Positions 1 through 9,019 are shown, counted from the first letter of the stretch. The stretch: 64,000 nt of DNA from Pseudoduganella dura (GCF_009727155.1 NZ_WNWM01000002.1:3720001-3784000), one strand, 5' to 3'. The notes: generated from the letters alone by a model not told the origin. Numbers and translations are program-made.

Positions 1-523
1 GATCGGGCTTGAGGGAATGGATCATGTCCGGGAACTTGATCGCGTCGCGGATGAAGAAGATCGGCAGGTTGTTGCCGACCAGATCCCAGTTGCCTTCCTG
101 CGTATAGAACTTGGTGGCGAAGCCGCGCGGGTCGCGCGTGGTCTCGGCGCCGGAGCGGCCCGGGATCACGGTCGAAAAGCGCACGAACACCGGCGTGACG
201 GTGCCCCTGGCGAACAGCTTTGCGCGGGTCAGGTCGGACAGGTCGTCCGTGGTGGTGAACGTGCCGTGCGCACCGGTGCCGGTGGCGTGCACCACGCGTT
301 CGGGAATGCGCTCGCGGTCGAAGCGCTGCAGCTTTTGCACCAGGTGCACATCCTGCAGCAGGGCAGGGCCGCCGGGGCCCGCAGTCTGGCTGTTCTGGTT
401 GTCGCCCACCGGGGCGCCGTTGTCTTTCGTCAAGGTTTGCGCGTGCACGCCAGTCGACATCGCTGTCAGTGCGGACACGATGGCCATCGCGCACAGCAGT
501 GCGCGGCCAGGCCTGGAAGCCAT
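1..523 (-). CDS. Catalase, exported, N-terminal part (runs off the window)
   Basis: The N-terminal 174 residues of a haem catalase (2 H2O2 to 2 H2O + O2), read leftward off the window edge. The reading starts [10 protein letters not shown], has a hydrophobic stretch ending in a signal-peptidase-like VHAQ site near residue 29, and then shows the family signatures [18 protein letters not shown] (this His is the distal catalytic His), [18 protein letters not shown] and [15 protein letters not shown]. The signal peptide implies a periplasmic catalase of the KatB kind. An in-frame ATG at 532 is an alternative start that adds only MEF. A possible OxyR site lies about 80 bases upstream. The C-terminal half, with the haem-ligand Tyr, is outside the window. 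Confidence 0.93.
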   Translation of the reverse strand, partial: MASRPGRALLCAMAIVSALTAMSTGVHAQTLTKDNGAPVGDNQNSQTAGPGGPALLQDVHLVQKLQRFDRERIPERVVHATGTGAHGTFTTTDDLSDLTRAKLFARGTVTPVFVRFSTVIPGRSGAETTRDPRGFATKFYTQEGNWDLVGNNLPIFFIRDAIKFPDMIHSLKPD

Positions 524-599
524 GAATTCCATATACTATACCTATCAAATTGAATGGTTAATGAATGCTTATGCTATCGTCTGCGATGGCATTGTTGAA

Positions 600-636
600 A
601 TTCATTGTAACTATCGATCCGATAGTCGATGCCTAA
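600..636 (-). promoter_or_regulatory. Possible OxyR-binding site upstream of catalase
   Basis: The core is CTATCG-ATC-CGATAG (611-625), a perfect inverted repeat. Set against the OxyR consensus ATAG-N7-CTAT-N7-ATAG-N7-CTAT it reads ATtc-N7-CTAT-N7-ATAG-N7-CTAa, with both central elements exact and the outer two partial. It lies 68-104 bases upstream of the catalase start, a sensible activator position. The assignment is inferred from pattern and neighbour only. Confidence 0.4.
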
Positions 637-693
637 GGGGTGCTGCGTTCGCGAGGCCGGCGGTAGAATCGTCGCAACCAAGAGGAGACACGC

Positions 694-2181
694 ATGAACG
701 ACATCGCCAGCTGGCATGCGCGCGCCGGCGCATTGACCATCGACGGCCGCGCCTTCATCGGCGGCGCGCGCACCTGGTCGCGCACGCGGCAGCAATTCGA
801 CAACCGCTCCCCCATCGATGGCCGCGAACTGGGTCCGGTCGCCCGTTGCGGCGCCGAGGATGTCGACGCGGCCGTCGCGATTGCGCGTGCCGCGTTCGAC
901 GACGGCCGCTGGGCCGGCATGGCGCCGGCAAGGCGCAAGCGCATCCTCGTCACGTTCGCCGACCTGATGGTGCAGTATCGCGACGAGCTGGCGCTGCTGG
1001 AAACGCTCGACATGGGCAAGCCGATCAAATACAGCCTGGCCGTCGACGTGGCCGGCGCGGCGAACTGCATCCGCTGGTATGGCGAAGCGATCGACAAGGT
1101 ATATGGCGAAATCGCCCCCACCGGCAGCGACAGCCTGGCGCTGATCACGCGCGAACCGGTCGGCGTGGTGGCCGCGATCGTGCCGTGGAATTACCCGATG
1201 CTGATGGCGTCGTGGAAGATCGCCCCGGCGCTGGCCGCCGGCAACAGCGTGGTGCTGAAACCTTCCGAAAAATCGCCGTTGACGGCGCTGCGCCTGGCGG
1301 AACTGGCGCTCGAGGCGGGCATTCCGCCCGGCGTGTTCAACGTGCTGCCCGGTTTCGGCAACGAGGCGGGCAGCGCGCTGGCCCTGCACATGGATGTCGA
1401 CTGCATCGGCTTTACCGGCTCCACCCGCGTGGGCAGGCAGATCCTGCAGATGGCCGGCCAGTCGAACCTGAAGCGCGCGTGGACCGAGCTGGGCGGCAAG
1501 TCGGCCAACATCGTCTGCGCCGATTGCCCGGACCTGGATGCGGCGGTGGCGGCGTCGATCGGCTCGATCTTCTTCAACCAGGGCGAGAGCTGCAACGCGC
1601 CGTCGCGCCTGTTCGTGGAAGAGTCGGTCCGCGAACGCTTTATCGAAAAGGCGCTGGCCCTGGTTCCCGCTTTCGCGCCCGGCGATCCGCTCGACCCGGA
1701 TACGGTGATGGGCGCGATCGTCGACGACGTCCAGCTGGCCACGGTGATGAAATACATCGGCGAAGGCCAGGCCGCCGGAGCGCGGCTGCTGGCCGGCGGC
1801 GAGCGCGTGCGGCTCGATACGGGTGGCTACTACGTGGCGCCCACGATCTTCGACAACGTCGACAGCTCCATGAGCATCGCCCGCGAGGAGATCTTCGGGC
1901 CCGTGCTGTCGGTGCTGAGTTTTACCTCGCTCGACGAAGCGGTCAGGCAGGCCAATGCCACGCAATACGGATTGCACGCGGCCGTGTGGACATCCGATTT
2001 GTCGAAGGCCATCAGGACCTCGCGCGCGCTGCGCGCAGGCACCGTGCACGTGAACCAGTACGACAACGACGACATCACCGTGCCGTTCGGCGGCTACAAG
2101 CAGTCCGGCAACGGCCGCGACAAGTCGCTGCACGCGTTCGACAAGTACACGGAGCTCAAGACCACCTGGATCCAGATATAG
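694..2181 (+). CDS. NAD(P)+-dependent aldehyde dehydrogenase (PuuC/AldA-like)
   Basis: A cytoplasmic aldehyde dehydrogenase of 495 residues, the usual family length, oxidising an aldehyde to its acid with NAD(P)+. Visible landmarks are PWNYP with Asn166, KPSEKSP with the cofactor-binding Lys189, the GSTRVG turn near 242, the general base Glu265 in ELGGKSANIV, the nucleophile Cys300 in GESCNAPSR, and EEIFGPVLSV. Overall it resembles gamma-glutamyl-gamma-aminobutyraldehyde dehydrogenases (PuuC), but substrate cannot be read from sequence and no putrescine genes are adjacent. The ATG is preceded by AAGAGGAGA at good spacing. It is divergent from catalase and convergent with panB. Confidence 0.9.
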   Translation: MNDIASWHARAGALTIDGRAFIGGARTWSRTRQQFDNRSPIDGRELGPVARCGAEDVDAAVAIARAAFDDGRWAGMAPARRKRILVTFADLMVQYRDELALLETLDMGKPIKYSLAVDVAGAANCIRWYGEAIDKVYGEIAPTGSDSLALITREPVGVVAAIVPWNYPMLMASWKIAPALAAGNSVVLKPSEKSPLTALRLAELALEAGIPPGVFNVLPGFGNEAGSALALHMDVDCIGFTGSTRVGRQILQMAGQSNLKRAWTELGGKSANIVCADCPDLDAAVAASIGSIFFNQGESCNAPSRLFVEESVRERFIEKALALVPAFAPGDPLDPDTVMGAIVDDVQLATVMKYIGEGQAAGARLLAGGERVRLDTGGYYVAPTIFDNVDSSMSIAREEIFGPVLSVLSFTSLDEAVRQANATQYGLHAAVWTSDLSKAIRTSRALRAGTVHVNQYDNDDITVPFGGYKQSGNGRDKSLHAFDKYTELKTTWIQI

Positions 2182-2201
2182 GGAGAAGCGCCAGGCTCAC
2201 G

Positions 2202-2227
2202 GGGACAGGCCGGTTCCGGCCTGTCCC
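2202..2227. terminator. Bidirectional hairpin between aldehyde dehydrogenase and panB
   Basis: Perfect 12-bp stem GGGACAGGCCGG / CCGGCCTGTCCC with a 2-base loop, between two convergent genes and 20 bases after the first stop. It has no clear T tract. The arm word GGGACAGG also occurs in variant form in other intergenic palindromes of this window, so it may be a repeat element acting as terminator. Confidence 0.6.
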
Positions 2228-2235
2228 GGATCTCG

Positions 2236-3123
2236 TCAGAAGCAGTGTTCGAGGGCGGGGAAGCTGCCGTCCTTCACGGCGCCGACATAGGCCGAGAATG
2301 CCGCTTCGATGGTCGGCTGGCCGTCCATGAAGTTCTTCACGAAGCGCGCCTTGCGGCCGGGGAAGACGCCCAGCAGGTCGTGCATCACCAGCACCTGGCC
2401 GGAGCAGTCGGGGCCGGCGCCGATGCCGATCGTGGGGATCGACAGTGCCTCGGTCACCGCCTTGCCGACGCTCGACGGCACCGCTTCGAGCAGTACGATC
2501 GAGGCGCCGGCCGCCTGCAGCTTCAGCGCGTCCGCCTTCAGCGCCTCGGCGCTTTCGAGCGTCTTGCCCTGCACCTTGTAGCCGCCCAGCTGGTGGACGA
2601 ACTGCGGCGTGAGCCCGATGTGCGCGCATACCGGCACGCCGCGCTCGACGAGGAAACGCACCGTGTCGGCCAGCCAGCCGGCACCTTCGATCTTGACGAT
2701 GTGCGCGCCGGCCTGCATCAGCTGCACGCAGCTGGCCAGGGCCTGTTCCGGCGTGCCGTAGCTGCCGAACGGCAGGTCGGCCATGATCATCGCGGACCTG
2801 GCGCCGCGCGCCACGGCGGCGGTGTGATACGCCACTTCCTGCACGGTGACGGGCAGCGTGGACGTGTGGCCGTTGCAGACCATGCCCAGCGAATCGCCGA
2901 TCAGCAGCACTTCGACGCCGCTCTTTTCCATCAGCGCGGCAAAGCTGGCGTCGTAGCACGTCAGCATCGAAATCTTTTCGCCGGCGGCGCGCAGCGCGTT
3001 CAGCGCCGGAATCGTGACGGCCTTGTTCGCCACCGCTTTTGGCGGTGCCGGCGTGCCGTTCTGGGCCGTCGCCTGGGCAGGCGCGGTCCCGGACATTTCT
3101 TTACCCTGCAGATAACCAGACAT
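2236..3123 (-). CDS. panB: 3-methyl-2-oxobutanoate hydroxymethyltransferase
   Basis: Ketopantoate hydroxymethyltransferase, the first step of pantothenate synthesis: it adds a hydroxymethyl group from 5,10-methylene-THF to 2-oxoisovalerate. The 295-residue reading has the PanB signatures [18 protein letters not shown] (metal-binding Asp), [22 protein letters not shown] and [18 protein letters not shown]. The ATG at 3123 is chosen because TTGAGGAC precedes it at ribosome-binding distance; a TTG four codons upstream lies inside that site. It has an Ala/Pro-rich N-terminal extension of roughly 30 residues before the conserved core. panC is not adjacent. Confidence 0.95.
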   Translation of the reverse strand: MSGYLQGKEMSGTAPAQATAQNGTPAPPKAVANKAVTIPALNALRAAGEKISMLTCYDASFAALMEKSGVEVLLIGDSLGMVCNGHTSTLPVTVQEVAYHTAAVARGARSAMIMADLPFGSYGTPEQALASCVQLMQAGAHIVKIEGAGWLADTVRFLVERGVPVCAHIGLTPQFVHQLGGYKVQGKTLESAEALKADALKLQAAGASIVLLEAVPSSVGKAVTEALSIPTIGIGAGPDCSGQVLVMHDLLGVFPGRKARFVKNFMDGQPTIEAAFSAYVGAVKDGSFPALEHCF

Positions 3124-3192
3124 GGAAGTCCTCAAATAAAATCGTTACGGCGCGTATTCTAAACCCCGCCGCACGACCGTGCTGAATCGGCG

Positions 3193-3540
3193 TCAGGATC
3201 TGAAAATGAAGTACACGGCGCCGACCAGGCACAAGCCCGCCCAGATGAAATCCGTCTTGAACGGCTGGTTCATGTAGAGCATCGCGAACGGCACGAACAC
3301 GACGAGCGTGATCACTTCCTGCATGATCTTCAGCTGCGCCAGGCTGTACTGCGTGTAGCCGATCCGGTTGGCCGGCACCTGCAGCAGGTATTCGAACAGC
3401 GCGATGCCCCAGCTGGCGAACGCGGCGATGTACCATGCCTTGGCGGAGAAATTCTTCAGGTGGCCATACCAGGCCACCGTCATGAACACGTTCGACAGGG
3501 TCAGCAGCCCCACGGTCTGCACGATGACGGGAATCTGCAT
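3193..3540 (-). CDS. DMT-superfamily small membrane protein (DUF486)
   Basis: A 115-residue, very hydrophobic protein with four predicted membrane spans (about residues 4-22, 36-54, 70-90, 95-113). The pattern WYGHLKN, SWGIALFEYLLQVPANRIGY and QEVITLVVFVPFA matches the DUF486 group of small DMT (drug/metabolite transporter-like) proteins. Its substrate is unknown. It starts 5 bases after the end of folK on the same strand and so is probably cotranscribed with the hda-pcnB-folK operon. Confidence 0.85.
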   Translation of the reverse strand: MQIPVIVQTVGLLTLSNVFMTVAWYGHLKNFSAKAWYIAAFASWGIALFEYLLQVPANRIGYTQYSLAQLKIMQEVITLVVFVPFAMLYMNQPFKTDFIWAGLCLVGAVYFIFRS

Positions 3541-3545
3541 TCAGC

Positions 3546-4034
3546 TCACTTCGAATCGGTTTCGGCCAGGCGCTCGATGCGCTGGCCGGCCACGCCGGGC
3601 ACGAAGGGCGCCGCGGCGCCAAGGCCGGGCACCGCGATGTCCGGGGCGATTTCCAGCAGCGGCACCAGCACGAACGCGCGCTCTGTCATGCGCGGATGCG
3701 GCACCGTCAGCGTGGGGGTATCGATGATGTCGTGACCGTAGAGCAGCACGTCGAGGTCGAGCGTGCGCGGCGCGTTGCGGTAGGGGCGCTCGCGGCCGTG
3801 TTCCTGCTCGATCGCGAACAGCGCGGCGAGCAGCGCATGCGGCGCCAGCGCGGTGTCGATGCGGGCCACGGCGTTGATGTAATCGTCGCCGGAAGAGTCG
3901 ACCGGCGCGGTGCGGTACAGGCCCGACACCGCCGTGACGGCGATGCCGGGCACGCGCCGCAGCCGCGCCACGGCGTCGAGCGCATTGGCGCGCGCGTCGC
4001 CCAGGTTGGCGCCGATGGCGACGAACGCTTCCAT
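3546..4034 (-). CDS. folK: 2-amino-4-hydroxy-6-hydroxymethyldihydropteridine pyrophosphokinase
   Basis: HPPK of folate synthesis: transfers pyrophosphate from ATP to 6-hydroxymethyl-7,8-dihydropterin. The 162-residue length is typical. Visible signatures are AIGANLGDARANA at the N terminus, SGLYRTAPVD, GRERPYRNAPRTLDLDVLLYG (the catalytic loop and the two metal-binding Asp residues) and PHPRMTERAFVLVPLLEIAP. The stop codon of pcnB directly abuts its start (4035/4034), so expression is coupled. pcnB followed by folK is a common order in beta- and gammaproteobacteria. Confidence 0.96.
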   Translation of the reverse strand: MEAFVAIGANLGDARANALDAVARLRRVPGIAVTAVSGLYRTAPVDSSGDDYINAVARIDTALAPHALLAALFAIEQEHGRERPYRNAPRTLDLDVLLYGHDIIDTPTLTVPHPRMTERAFVLVPLLEIAPDIAVPGLGAAAPFVPGVAGQRIERLAETDSK

Positions 4035-5558
4035 CTAGTCGACCGTTGGTGTCGACGGTACGTCCGCCGGTCCGCCTTCGTCGCCGCGCTTGCGGCGCGG
4101 GCCGCGGCGGCGGCGCTTCGCCGCCGGTGCCGGCATGTCGTCGCCGGGGTTGTCGTATTCGCCTTCGGCGTCGGCATGCACTTCCTCGCCCTCGAAACCG
4201 CCGTCGTCATCGGACTGTTCGCCGGTGTCATCCTCGCCGACGCGAATGCCGCGGCGTGGCGGGCGCTTGCGCTTGGCGCCGGCGCCACCGCTGGAAATGG
4301 CCGACACCATCTCGGCACGCGCGAATTCGTCGGCTTCGTAGAACGCGGTCCACCAGTCGCCCAGCTCCCGGTCGATCTCGCCGGAGGAACAGCGCAGCAG
4401 CAGGAAATCGTAGCCGGCGCGGAAGCGCACGTGTTCCAGCAGCTTGTACGGGTTCTTGCCGTTGCGGCGCTCGAAGCGCGGCTGCATGGCCCAGATGTCG
4501 CGCATGTCGGAACCGATCTTGCGCTGCAGCGCCAGCTTCTCGGTCTGCGATTCCAGCACTTCGTCCGCCGACAGGTGCAGCGCCGGGATCGGGAATTCGC
4601 CGGCAGCCTGGTAGGCGTTCCACTTTTCCAGCACCTGGTGCCACAGCAGCGATGCGAACAGGAAGCCCGGCGATACCGTCTTGCCCGAGGCGATGCGCTT
4701 GTCCGTCGCTTCCAGTGCCAGCGTCACGAACCTGAAGCCCAGCGGCTGCTCCAGCACCACGTCCAGCAACGGCAGCAGGCCATGGTGCAGGCCGGCCTTG
4801 CGCAGCTGCAGCAGGCAGGCGAGGGCGCTGCCGCTCATCAGCAGCTTGAGCATCTCGTCGAACACCCGCGCTGCCGGCACGTTGTTGATCAGCGGCGCCA
4901 TCACGGCGATCGGCGCGGCGGTGGTCGGCTCGATCTCGAACTTCAGCTTGGCGGCAAAGCGCACCACGCGCAGCATGCGCACCGGGTCTTCGCGATAGCG
5001 CGCCTCGGGCTGGCCGATGATGCGCAGCAGCTTGGCGCGCATGTCGCGCATGCCGCCGTGGTAATCGAGCACCTGCTGGGTAGCCGGGTTGTAGTACATC
5101 GCATTGATCGTGAAGTCGCGGCGCTCCGCGTCCTCGGCCTGGCTGCCGAACGTGTTATCGCGCAGCACGCGGCCGTGTTCGTCCTTCGGCGCGTGGTCGG
5201 TGGCGGTGCCGCGGAAGGTGGTCACTTCCAGCAGGTCCTGCCCGAACATCACGTGCACGATCTGGAAGCGGCGGCCGATGATGAATGCGCGGCGGAACAG
5301 TTTTTTCACCTGTTCCGGCGTGGCGTTGGTGGCGATGTCGAAATCTTTCGGCTTTATGCCCAGCAGCAGGTCGCGTACCGCGCCGCCGACGACGAAGGCT
5401 TCGAAGCCGGCTTCCTGCAGCGAGGAGGTGACGCGCACCGCGTTGGACGACACCAGTTTCGGGTCGATGCCGTGCTGTTCCGGGCCCAGGATTTCGGGTT
5501 CGTTGCTGCCTGGGGCATCCTTGACGCCCAGGATCTTGCGGATGAATTTCTTAATCAT
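4035..5558 (-). CDS. pcnB: Poly(A) polymerase I
   Basis: Adds 3' poly(A) tails to RNA, marking it for decay. The 507-residue protein has the nucleotidyltransferase core FVVGGAVRDLLLG and DFDIAT (catalytic carboxylates), IGRRFQIVHV, RRDFTINAMYYNP, and the RNA/ATP-binding segments RYREDPVRMLRVVRFAAKL. The last 70 residues are acidic, then strongly Arg/Lys-rich (AKRRRRGPRRKRGDE), as in other PcnB proteins that need a basic tail to bind RNA. It overlaps the end of the HAD phosphatase gene by 8 bases. Confidence 0.95.
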   Translation of the reverse strand: MIKKFIRKILGVKDAPGSNEPEILGPEQHGIDPKLVSSNAVRVTSSLQEAGFEAFVVGGAVRDLLLGIKPKDFDIATNATPEQVKKLFRRAFIIGRRFQIVHVMFGQDLLEVTTFRGTATDHAPKDEHGRVLRDNTFGSQAEDAERRDFTINAMYYNPATQQVLDYHGGMRDMRAKLLRIIGQPEARYREDPVRMLRVVRFAAKLKFEIEPTTAAPIAVMAPLINNVPAARVFDEMLKLLMSGSALACLLQLRKAGLHHGLLPLLDVVLEQPLGFRFVTLALEATDKRIASGKTVSPGFLFASLLWHQVLEKWNAYQAAGEFPIPALHLSADEVLESQTEKLALQRKIGSDMRDIWAMQPRFERRNGKNPYKLLEHVRFRAGYDFLLLRCSSGEIDRELGDWWTAFYEADEFARAEMVSAISSGGAGAKRKRPPRRGIRVGEDDTGEQSDDDGGFEGEEVHADAEGEYDNPGDDMPAPAAKRRRRGPRRKRGDEGGPADVPSTPTVD

Positions 5559-6231
5559 TGAATAGATGGAGTAGAGTCCAGCCCTGCTCGTTGGCGTGAC
5601 GGGTCAGGACGGCATTCGGGTTGGTGGCCACGGGGTGCGAGACGATCGACAGCAGCGGCAGGTCGTTGTGCGAGTCGCTGTAGAAGTACACGTGGTCGAA
5701 GTGCTCGAGCGTTTTCCCCATCTGTTCCAGCCATGCCCTGGTGTGCAGGATCTTGCCGTGGCCCTGCGTGGGCGTGCCGTTCAGGCGGCCGGTGATGCGG
5801 CCATCGACGATTTCCGGCAGCGCGGCGATCAGGTAATCGACGCCGAAGGCCTTCGCGATCGGCGCGGTCACGAAATGATTCGTGGCAGTGACGATGGCCA
5901 CCAGGTCGCCGGCATCGAGGTGCCGTTGCAGCAGAGCGCGCGCCGAGGGCAGGATGTTCGGCTCGATCACTTCGCTCATGAACTGCTGCTGCAGCCCGGC
6001 CAGCTGTGCCGGGTCGAACGTGGCCAGCGTGCCGAGCGCGAACTCGAGGTATTCCACCGGGTCGAGCGTGCCGGCCTGGTATTGGGCGAAGAATTCGTCG
6101 TTGCGGCGCGCAAAGGCGGCGGCGTCGACGGCGCCCTGGCGGCACAGGAACTGCCCCCATTCGTAATCGGAATCGATGGGCAGCAGGGTGTGGTCGAGGT
6201 CGAACAGGGCCAGGTTCATGGGGGTTTTCAA
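5551..6231 (-). CDS. HAD-IB family phosphatase (SerB-like)
   Basis: A 226-residue HAD hydrolase of subfamily IB. Motif I is LFDLDHTLLP (nucleophile and acid Asp), motif II TATNHF, motif III the Lys of GKILHTRA, and motif IV YSDSHNDLPLL. The alpha-helical cap after motif I is as in phosphoserine phosphatase-like enzymes, but substrate is undetermined. ATGs at 6231 and 6219 are both possible starts. It sits 7 bases downstream of hda and overlaps pcnB, so it belongs to the hda-pcnB-folK operon. Confidence 0.9.
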   Translation of the reverse strand: MKTPMNLALFDLDHTLLPIDSDYEWGQFLCRQGAVDAAAFARRNDEFFAQYQAGTLDPVEYLEFALGTLATFDPAQLAGLQQQFMSEVIEPNILPSARALLQRHLDAGDLVAIVTATNHFVTAPIAKAFGVDYLIAALPEIVDGRITGRLNGTPTQGHGKILHTRAWLEQMGKTLEHFDHVYFYSDSHNDLPLLSIVSHPVATNPNAVLTRHANEQGWTLLHLFND

Positions 6232-6238
6232 TCCGCTT

Positions 6239-6904
6239 TCAATCTTTTTCCGCCTGCAGCCACTCGCGCAGCAGCGGCAGGGTGATCGGACGTTGGGTTT
6301 CCAGGGAATATTGGTCGAGCGAGTCCAGCATCGAGGACAGCGAGCGCATGTCGCGCCGGAAATGGGACAGCAAATAGGGTAACACGCCGGGCGACAGCGT
6401 CAAGCCGCGGCTGGCTGCGGCCTGGGACAGCGCGGCCACCTTCTCGTCGTCGGAAAGGCCGTGCAGCTGGTAGATCAGGCCCCAGCCCATGCGCGTGCGC
6501 AGGTCTTCGCGCACCGGCAGCACGGCCGGCGCCACCGCGCCGCTGCACACCATGTACGCGTTGTTGGCGCGGATTTCGTTGAACAGCGCGAACGCATCGA
6601 TCTGGGCCACCGGCGACAGCTTTTCGCAATCGTCGAGCAGGTACAGGTCGATCTCGGGCGAATAGACGAATTCCGATTCGATCGAGAACGGCGAAATGTA
6701 GCGCGCGCGGTCGGTGGCGGCCAGGGCTTTCAGCAGGTGCGTCTTGCCGGCGCCCATTTCGCCCCACAGGTACGCGAAATGCTCGCGCGACGTGCGGCCG
6801 GCGAACTGGCGCATCAGCGCCGCCACCTCGGCATTGCCGCCCACCTCGAACGATTCGAGCGTGTGGACCGGCTCGGCCCCCAGGTCCAGCACCAGCTGTT
6901 TCAT
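6239..6904 (-). CDS. hda: DnaA regulatory inactivator Hda
   Basis: A DnaA-like AAA+ protein of 221 residues that, with the beta clamp, promotes hydrolysis of DnaA-ATP after initiation. The N terminus MKQLVLDLG contains a clamp-binding-like QLVLDL peptide. It has a Walker A-like GEMGAGKTHLLKAL, Walker B LYLLDDCEKL and the sensor/arginine-finger region DLRTRMGWGLIYQL. It lacks the C-terminal DNA-binding domain of DnaA, which separates Hda from DnaA itself. It is the first gene of the leftward hda / HAD / pcnB / folK / DUF486 operon. Confidence 0.93.
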   Translation of the reverse strand: MKQLVLDLGAEPVHTLESFEVGGNAEVAALMRQFAGRTSREHFAYLWGEMGAGKTHLLKALAATDRARYISPFSIESEFVYSPEIDLYLLDDCEKLSPVAQIDAFALFNEIRANNAYMVCSGAVAPAVLPVREDLRTRMGWGLIYQLHGLSDDEKVAALSQAAASRGLTLSPGVLPYLLSHFRRDMRSLSSMLDSLDQYSLETQRPITLPLLREWLQAEKD

Positions 6905-7205
6905 GCGTGCCGCCCCGGAGTGATGGTCATTTGAATAATGTTTTCGCTTGTCACACCGTGCATTATATAAAAGGAAAATACAAAGCCGGTGCGGCGAGCG
7001 CTGCCATCCATGCCATCCCGCGCGGTGCCGTTTGTTTTTGTCGTGCGGTCGGGGAGAAGGGCATGGAGGCGAAATATGGCGAATTGGCGGGAACGTTTTG
7101 CTAAAATAGCGGACTTACTGTCAAAATAGCGGACTTACTGGCGAAAATGCTGCATTCGCCTTCTCGCATCCCTTCTATTTTACCGCCTCCGCTGCGAAAA
7201 ACACC
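6905..7205. other. Divergent promoter region between hda and purM
   Basis: About 300 bases with no convincing gene. It contains AT-rich patches (ATTATATAAAAGGAAAATAC near 6961) and, closer to purM, an extended -10-like TGCTAAAAT (7099-7107). A 20-bp unit is duplicated in tandem at 7101-7140. A short rightward open frame at 6907-7104 has no ribosome-binding site or recognisable family and is not called. Confidence 0.6.
7101..7140 (+). repeat. Tandem 20-bp duplication upstream of purM
   Basis: AAAATAGCGGACTTACTG occurs at 7103-7120 and again at 7123-7140, with a period of 20. The first copy begins inside an extended -10-like TGCTAAAAT, so the duplicated unit includes part of a probable promoter and start region for purM. 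A third, degraded start (gcgaaaatgc) follows. Confidence 0.75.
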
Positions 7206-8249
7206 ATGAGCCAACCTTCCAACGTATCCCTGTCCTACCGTGACGCCGGCGTCGACATCGACGCAGGTGATGCCTTAGTCGAAGCCATCAAGCCATTCGC
7301 CAAGCGTACCCTGCGCGAAGGCGTGATGGGCGGCATCGGCGGTTTCGGCGCGCTGTTCGAGATCAGCAAGAAGTTCAAGGAGCCGGTGCTGGTCTCCGGC
7401 ACGGACGGCGTGGGCACGAAACTGAAGCTGGCTTTCGAGCTGAACCGCCATGACACGGTGGGCATCGACCTGGTGGCCATGAGCGTCAACGATATCCTGG
7501 TGCAGGGCGCCGAGCCGCTGTTCTTCCTCGACTATTTCGCCTGCGGCAAGCTGGACGTGGCCATCGCGACCGACGTCATCAAGGGCATCGCGCAGGGCTG
7601 CGAGCAGGCCGGCTGCGCGCTGATCGGCGGTGAAACGGCCGAGATGCCGAGCATGTACCCGGCCGGCGAATACGACCTGGCCGGCTTCGCCGTGGGTGCC
7701 GTGGAAAAATCGAAGTTGATCGACGGCACGAAGATCGCCCCGGGCGACGTGGTGCTGGGCCTGGCTTCGTCCGGCGCGCACTCGAACGGTTACTCGCTGG
7801 TGCGCAAGATCATCGAAGTGGCCAAGCCGGACCTGGATGCCGATTTCCACGGCCGCAAGCTGGCCGACGTGCTGATGGCGCCGACCCGCATCTACGTCAA
7901 GCCGCTGCTGGCACTGATGGAATCGATGGAAGTGAAGGGCCTGGTGCACATCACCGGCGGCGGCCTGGTCGAAAACATCCCGCGCGTGCTGCAGGACCAC
8001 CTGACGGCCGAACTGCAGGCTTCGTCGTGGACCATGCCGCCGCTGTTCCAGTGGCTGCAGCAGCACGGCGGCGTGGCCGACGCCGAGATGCACCGCGTGT
8101 TCAACTGCGGCATCGGCATGACCGTGATCGTGTCGGCCGAAAACGCCGATGCGGCGATCGCCCAGCTGAGCGCGGCCGGCGAAACCGTGTCGCGCATCGG
8201 CACGATCCGCGCCCGCGCGGAGGGCGAGCACCAGACGATCGTCGTTTAA
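7206..8249 (+). CDS. purM: Phosphoribosylformylglycinamidine cyclo-ligase (AIR synthetase)
   Basis: Catalyses ATP-dependent ring closure of FGAM to AIR, step 5 of purine synthesis. The 347-residue length and motifs are classic: [51 protein letters not shown] segment, [45 protein letters not shown] and [15 protein letters not shown]. It stands alone, divergent from hda, and is followed by a strong terminator. The other purine genes of this window (purC, purE, purK) lie about 30 kb away. Confidence 0.97.
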   Translation: MSQPSNVSLSYRDAGVDIDAGDALVEAIKPFAKRTLREGVMGGIGGFGALFEISKKFKEPVLVSGTDGVGTKLKLAFELNRHDTVGIDLVAMSVNDILVQGAEPLFFLDYFACGKLDVAIATDVIKGIAQGCEQAGCALIGGETAEMPSMYPAGEYDLAGFAVGAVEKSKLIDGTKIAPGDVVLGLASSGAHSNGYSLVRKIIEVAKPDLDADFHGRKLADVLMAPTRIYVKPLLALMESMEVKGLVHITGGGLVENIPRVLQDHLTAELQASSWTMPPLFQWLQQHGGVADAEMHRVFNCGIGMTVIVSAENADAAIAQLSAAGETVSRIGTIRARAEGEHQTIVV

Positions 8250-8259
8250 GGCGATCCCG

Positions 8260-8288
8260 CCTGCCGCGCTCCGCCGCGGCAGGTTTTT
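8260..8288 (+). terminator. Rho-independent terminator after purM
   Basis: 9-bp stem CCTGCCGCG / CGCGGCAGG (8260-8268 with 8275-8283) followed by TTTTT, 10 bases past the purM stop. Confidence 0.85.
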
Positions 8289-8289
8289 C

Positions 8290-8852
8290 TATTGCGCCCC
8301 CGTGCGCTTTTTCTTTCCTCGAACTCCCTCGCGTACTCCGCTTCCTGCTGCTTCGCTTCGGCCACGTCCAGTTCGCGGCGCAGCGAATCCGGCACGGAGG
8401 GATCGACAGGCAACAGCGTCGATTGTTCGCCGGCTCCCTACGACTGGTATTGCGTGCCGAAGCGTTGCGGCCGGCCGATGGTCGTCAGGAACCGGTCCAG
8501 GCTGGCCGCGGCCAGCCATTTGCCAGGTGCTCGCCCTTGCCAAGCTCGATGACGCAGAGATCGTGCGCCAGCAGGTGGTCCTCCGGCGCATGCGCGTGCC
8601 GCAGGATCATCGCGGCGTGAAGATGGTCCATGCCGCTCTTCAGCGCGTCGGCGGCGATCAGTGCCTTTACCCGCCGTTCGCGTTCGGCATCACGTGGGGT
8701 CACCATGGTCCAGTCGATGTCCCGCGCGTCGCGGTCGGCCTGGTCCTGCCGGAAAGCTTCGCCAGTTCGGCCGAAGTATCGGCCTGCGCCGCCATGGCGC
8801 AATGCGCCGCGCCCGCCACAAGCAAGCCAGCGGTGATCTTTCCAAATCCCAT
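8290..8852 (-). pseudogene. Decayed gene for an exported DUF6624-like protein (two frameshifts and a stop)
   Basis: Reading leftward, ATG 8852 with GGGAG upstream opens a signal peptide (MGFGKITAGLLVAGAAHCAM, then AAQADTSAELAKLSG). Homology-like sequence then continues in a second frame from about 8750 (QDQADRDARDIDW, MVTPRDAERERRVKAL, DHLHAAMILRHAHAPEDHLL) and in a third frame from about 8530 (KWLAAASLDRFLTTIGRPQRF, GTQYQS). There a TAG at 8440-8438 interrupts the frame, though it goes on with coding-like sequence (LLPVDPSVPDSLRRELDVAE) to about 8290. The AAMI-QH-like / DR-L / GRPQ-GTQ order fits the DUF6624 family as I know it. Both shifts are consistent with single-base losses. Function unknown. 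Confidence 0.72.
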
Positions 8853-9019
8853 GCTTTGCTCCCGTTGTCCTTTGTTCCTGTTGTCCCGACCGTCATCAAG
8901 GCCATGAAAGTAGCGAAGCACGCTACCCCTGGTGGTCGATTATGCAACATGCGAGACAGGGGTGGCCAGCCTGGCACGCGCAGCATGATGATTGGAGTTC
9001 CCACTCACCGGAACCCATC

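Noticed and set aside
6907..7104. 65-codon rightward open frame between hda and purM
   Set aside because: No ribosome-binding site or family; it overlaps the A/T-rich promoter region.
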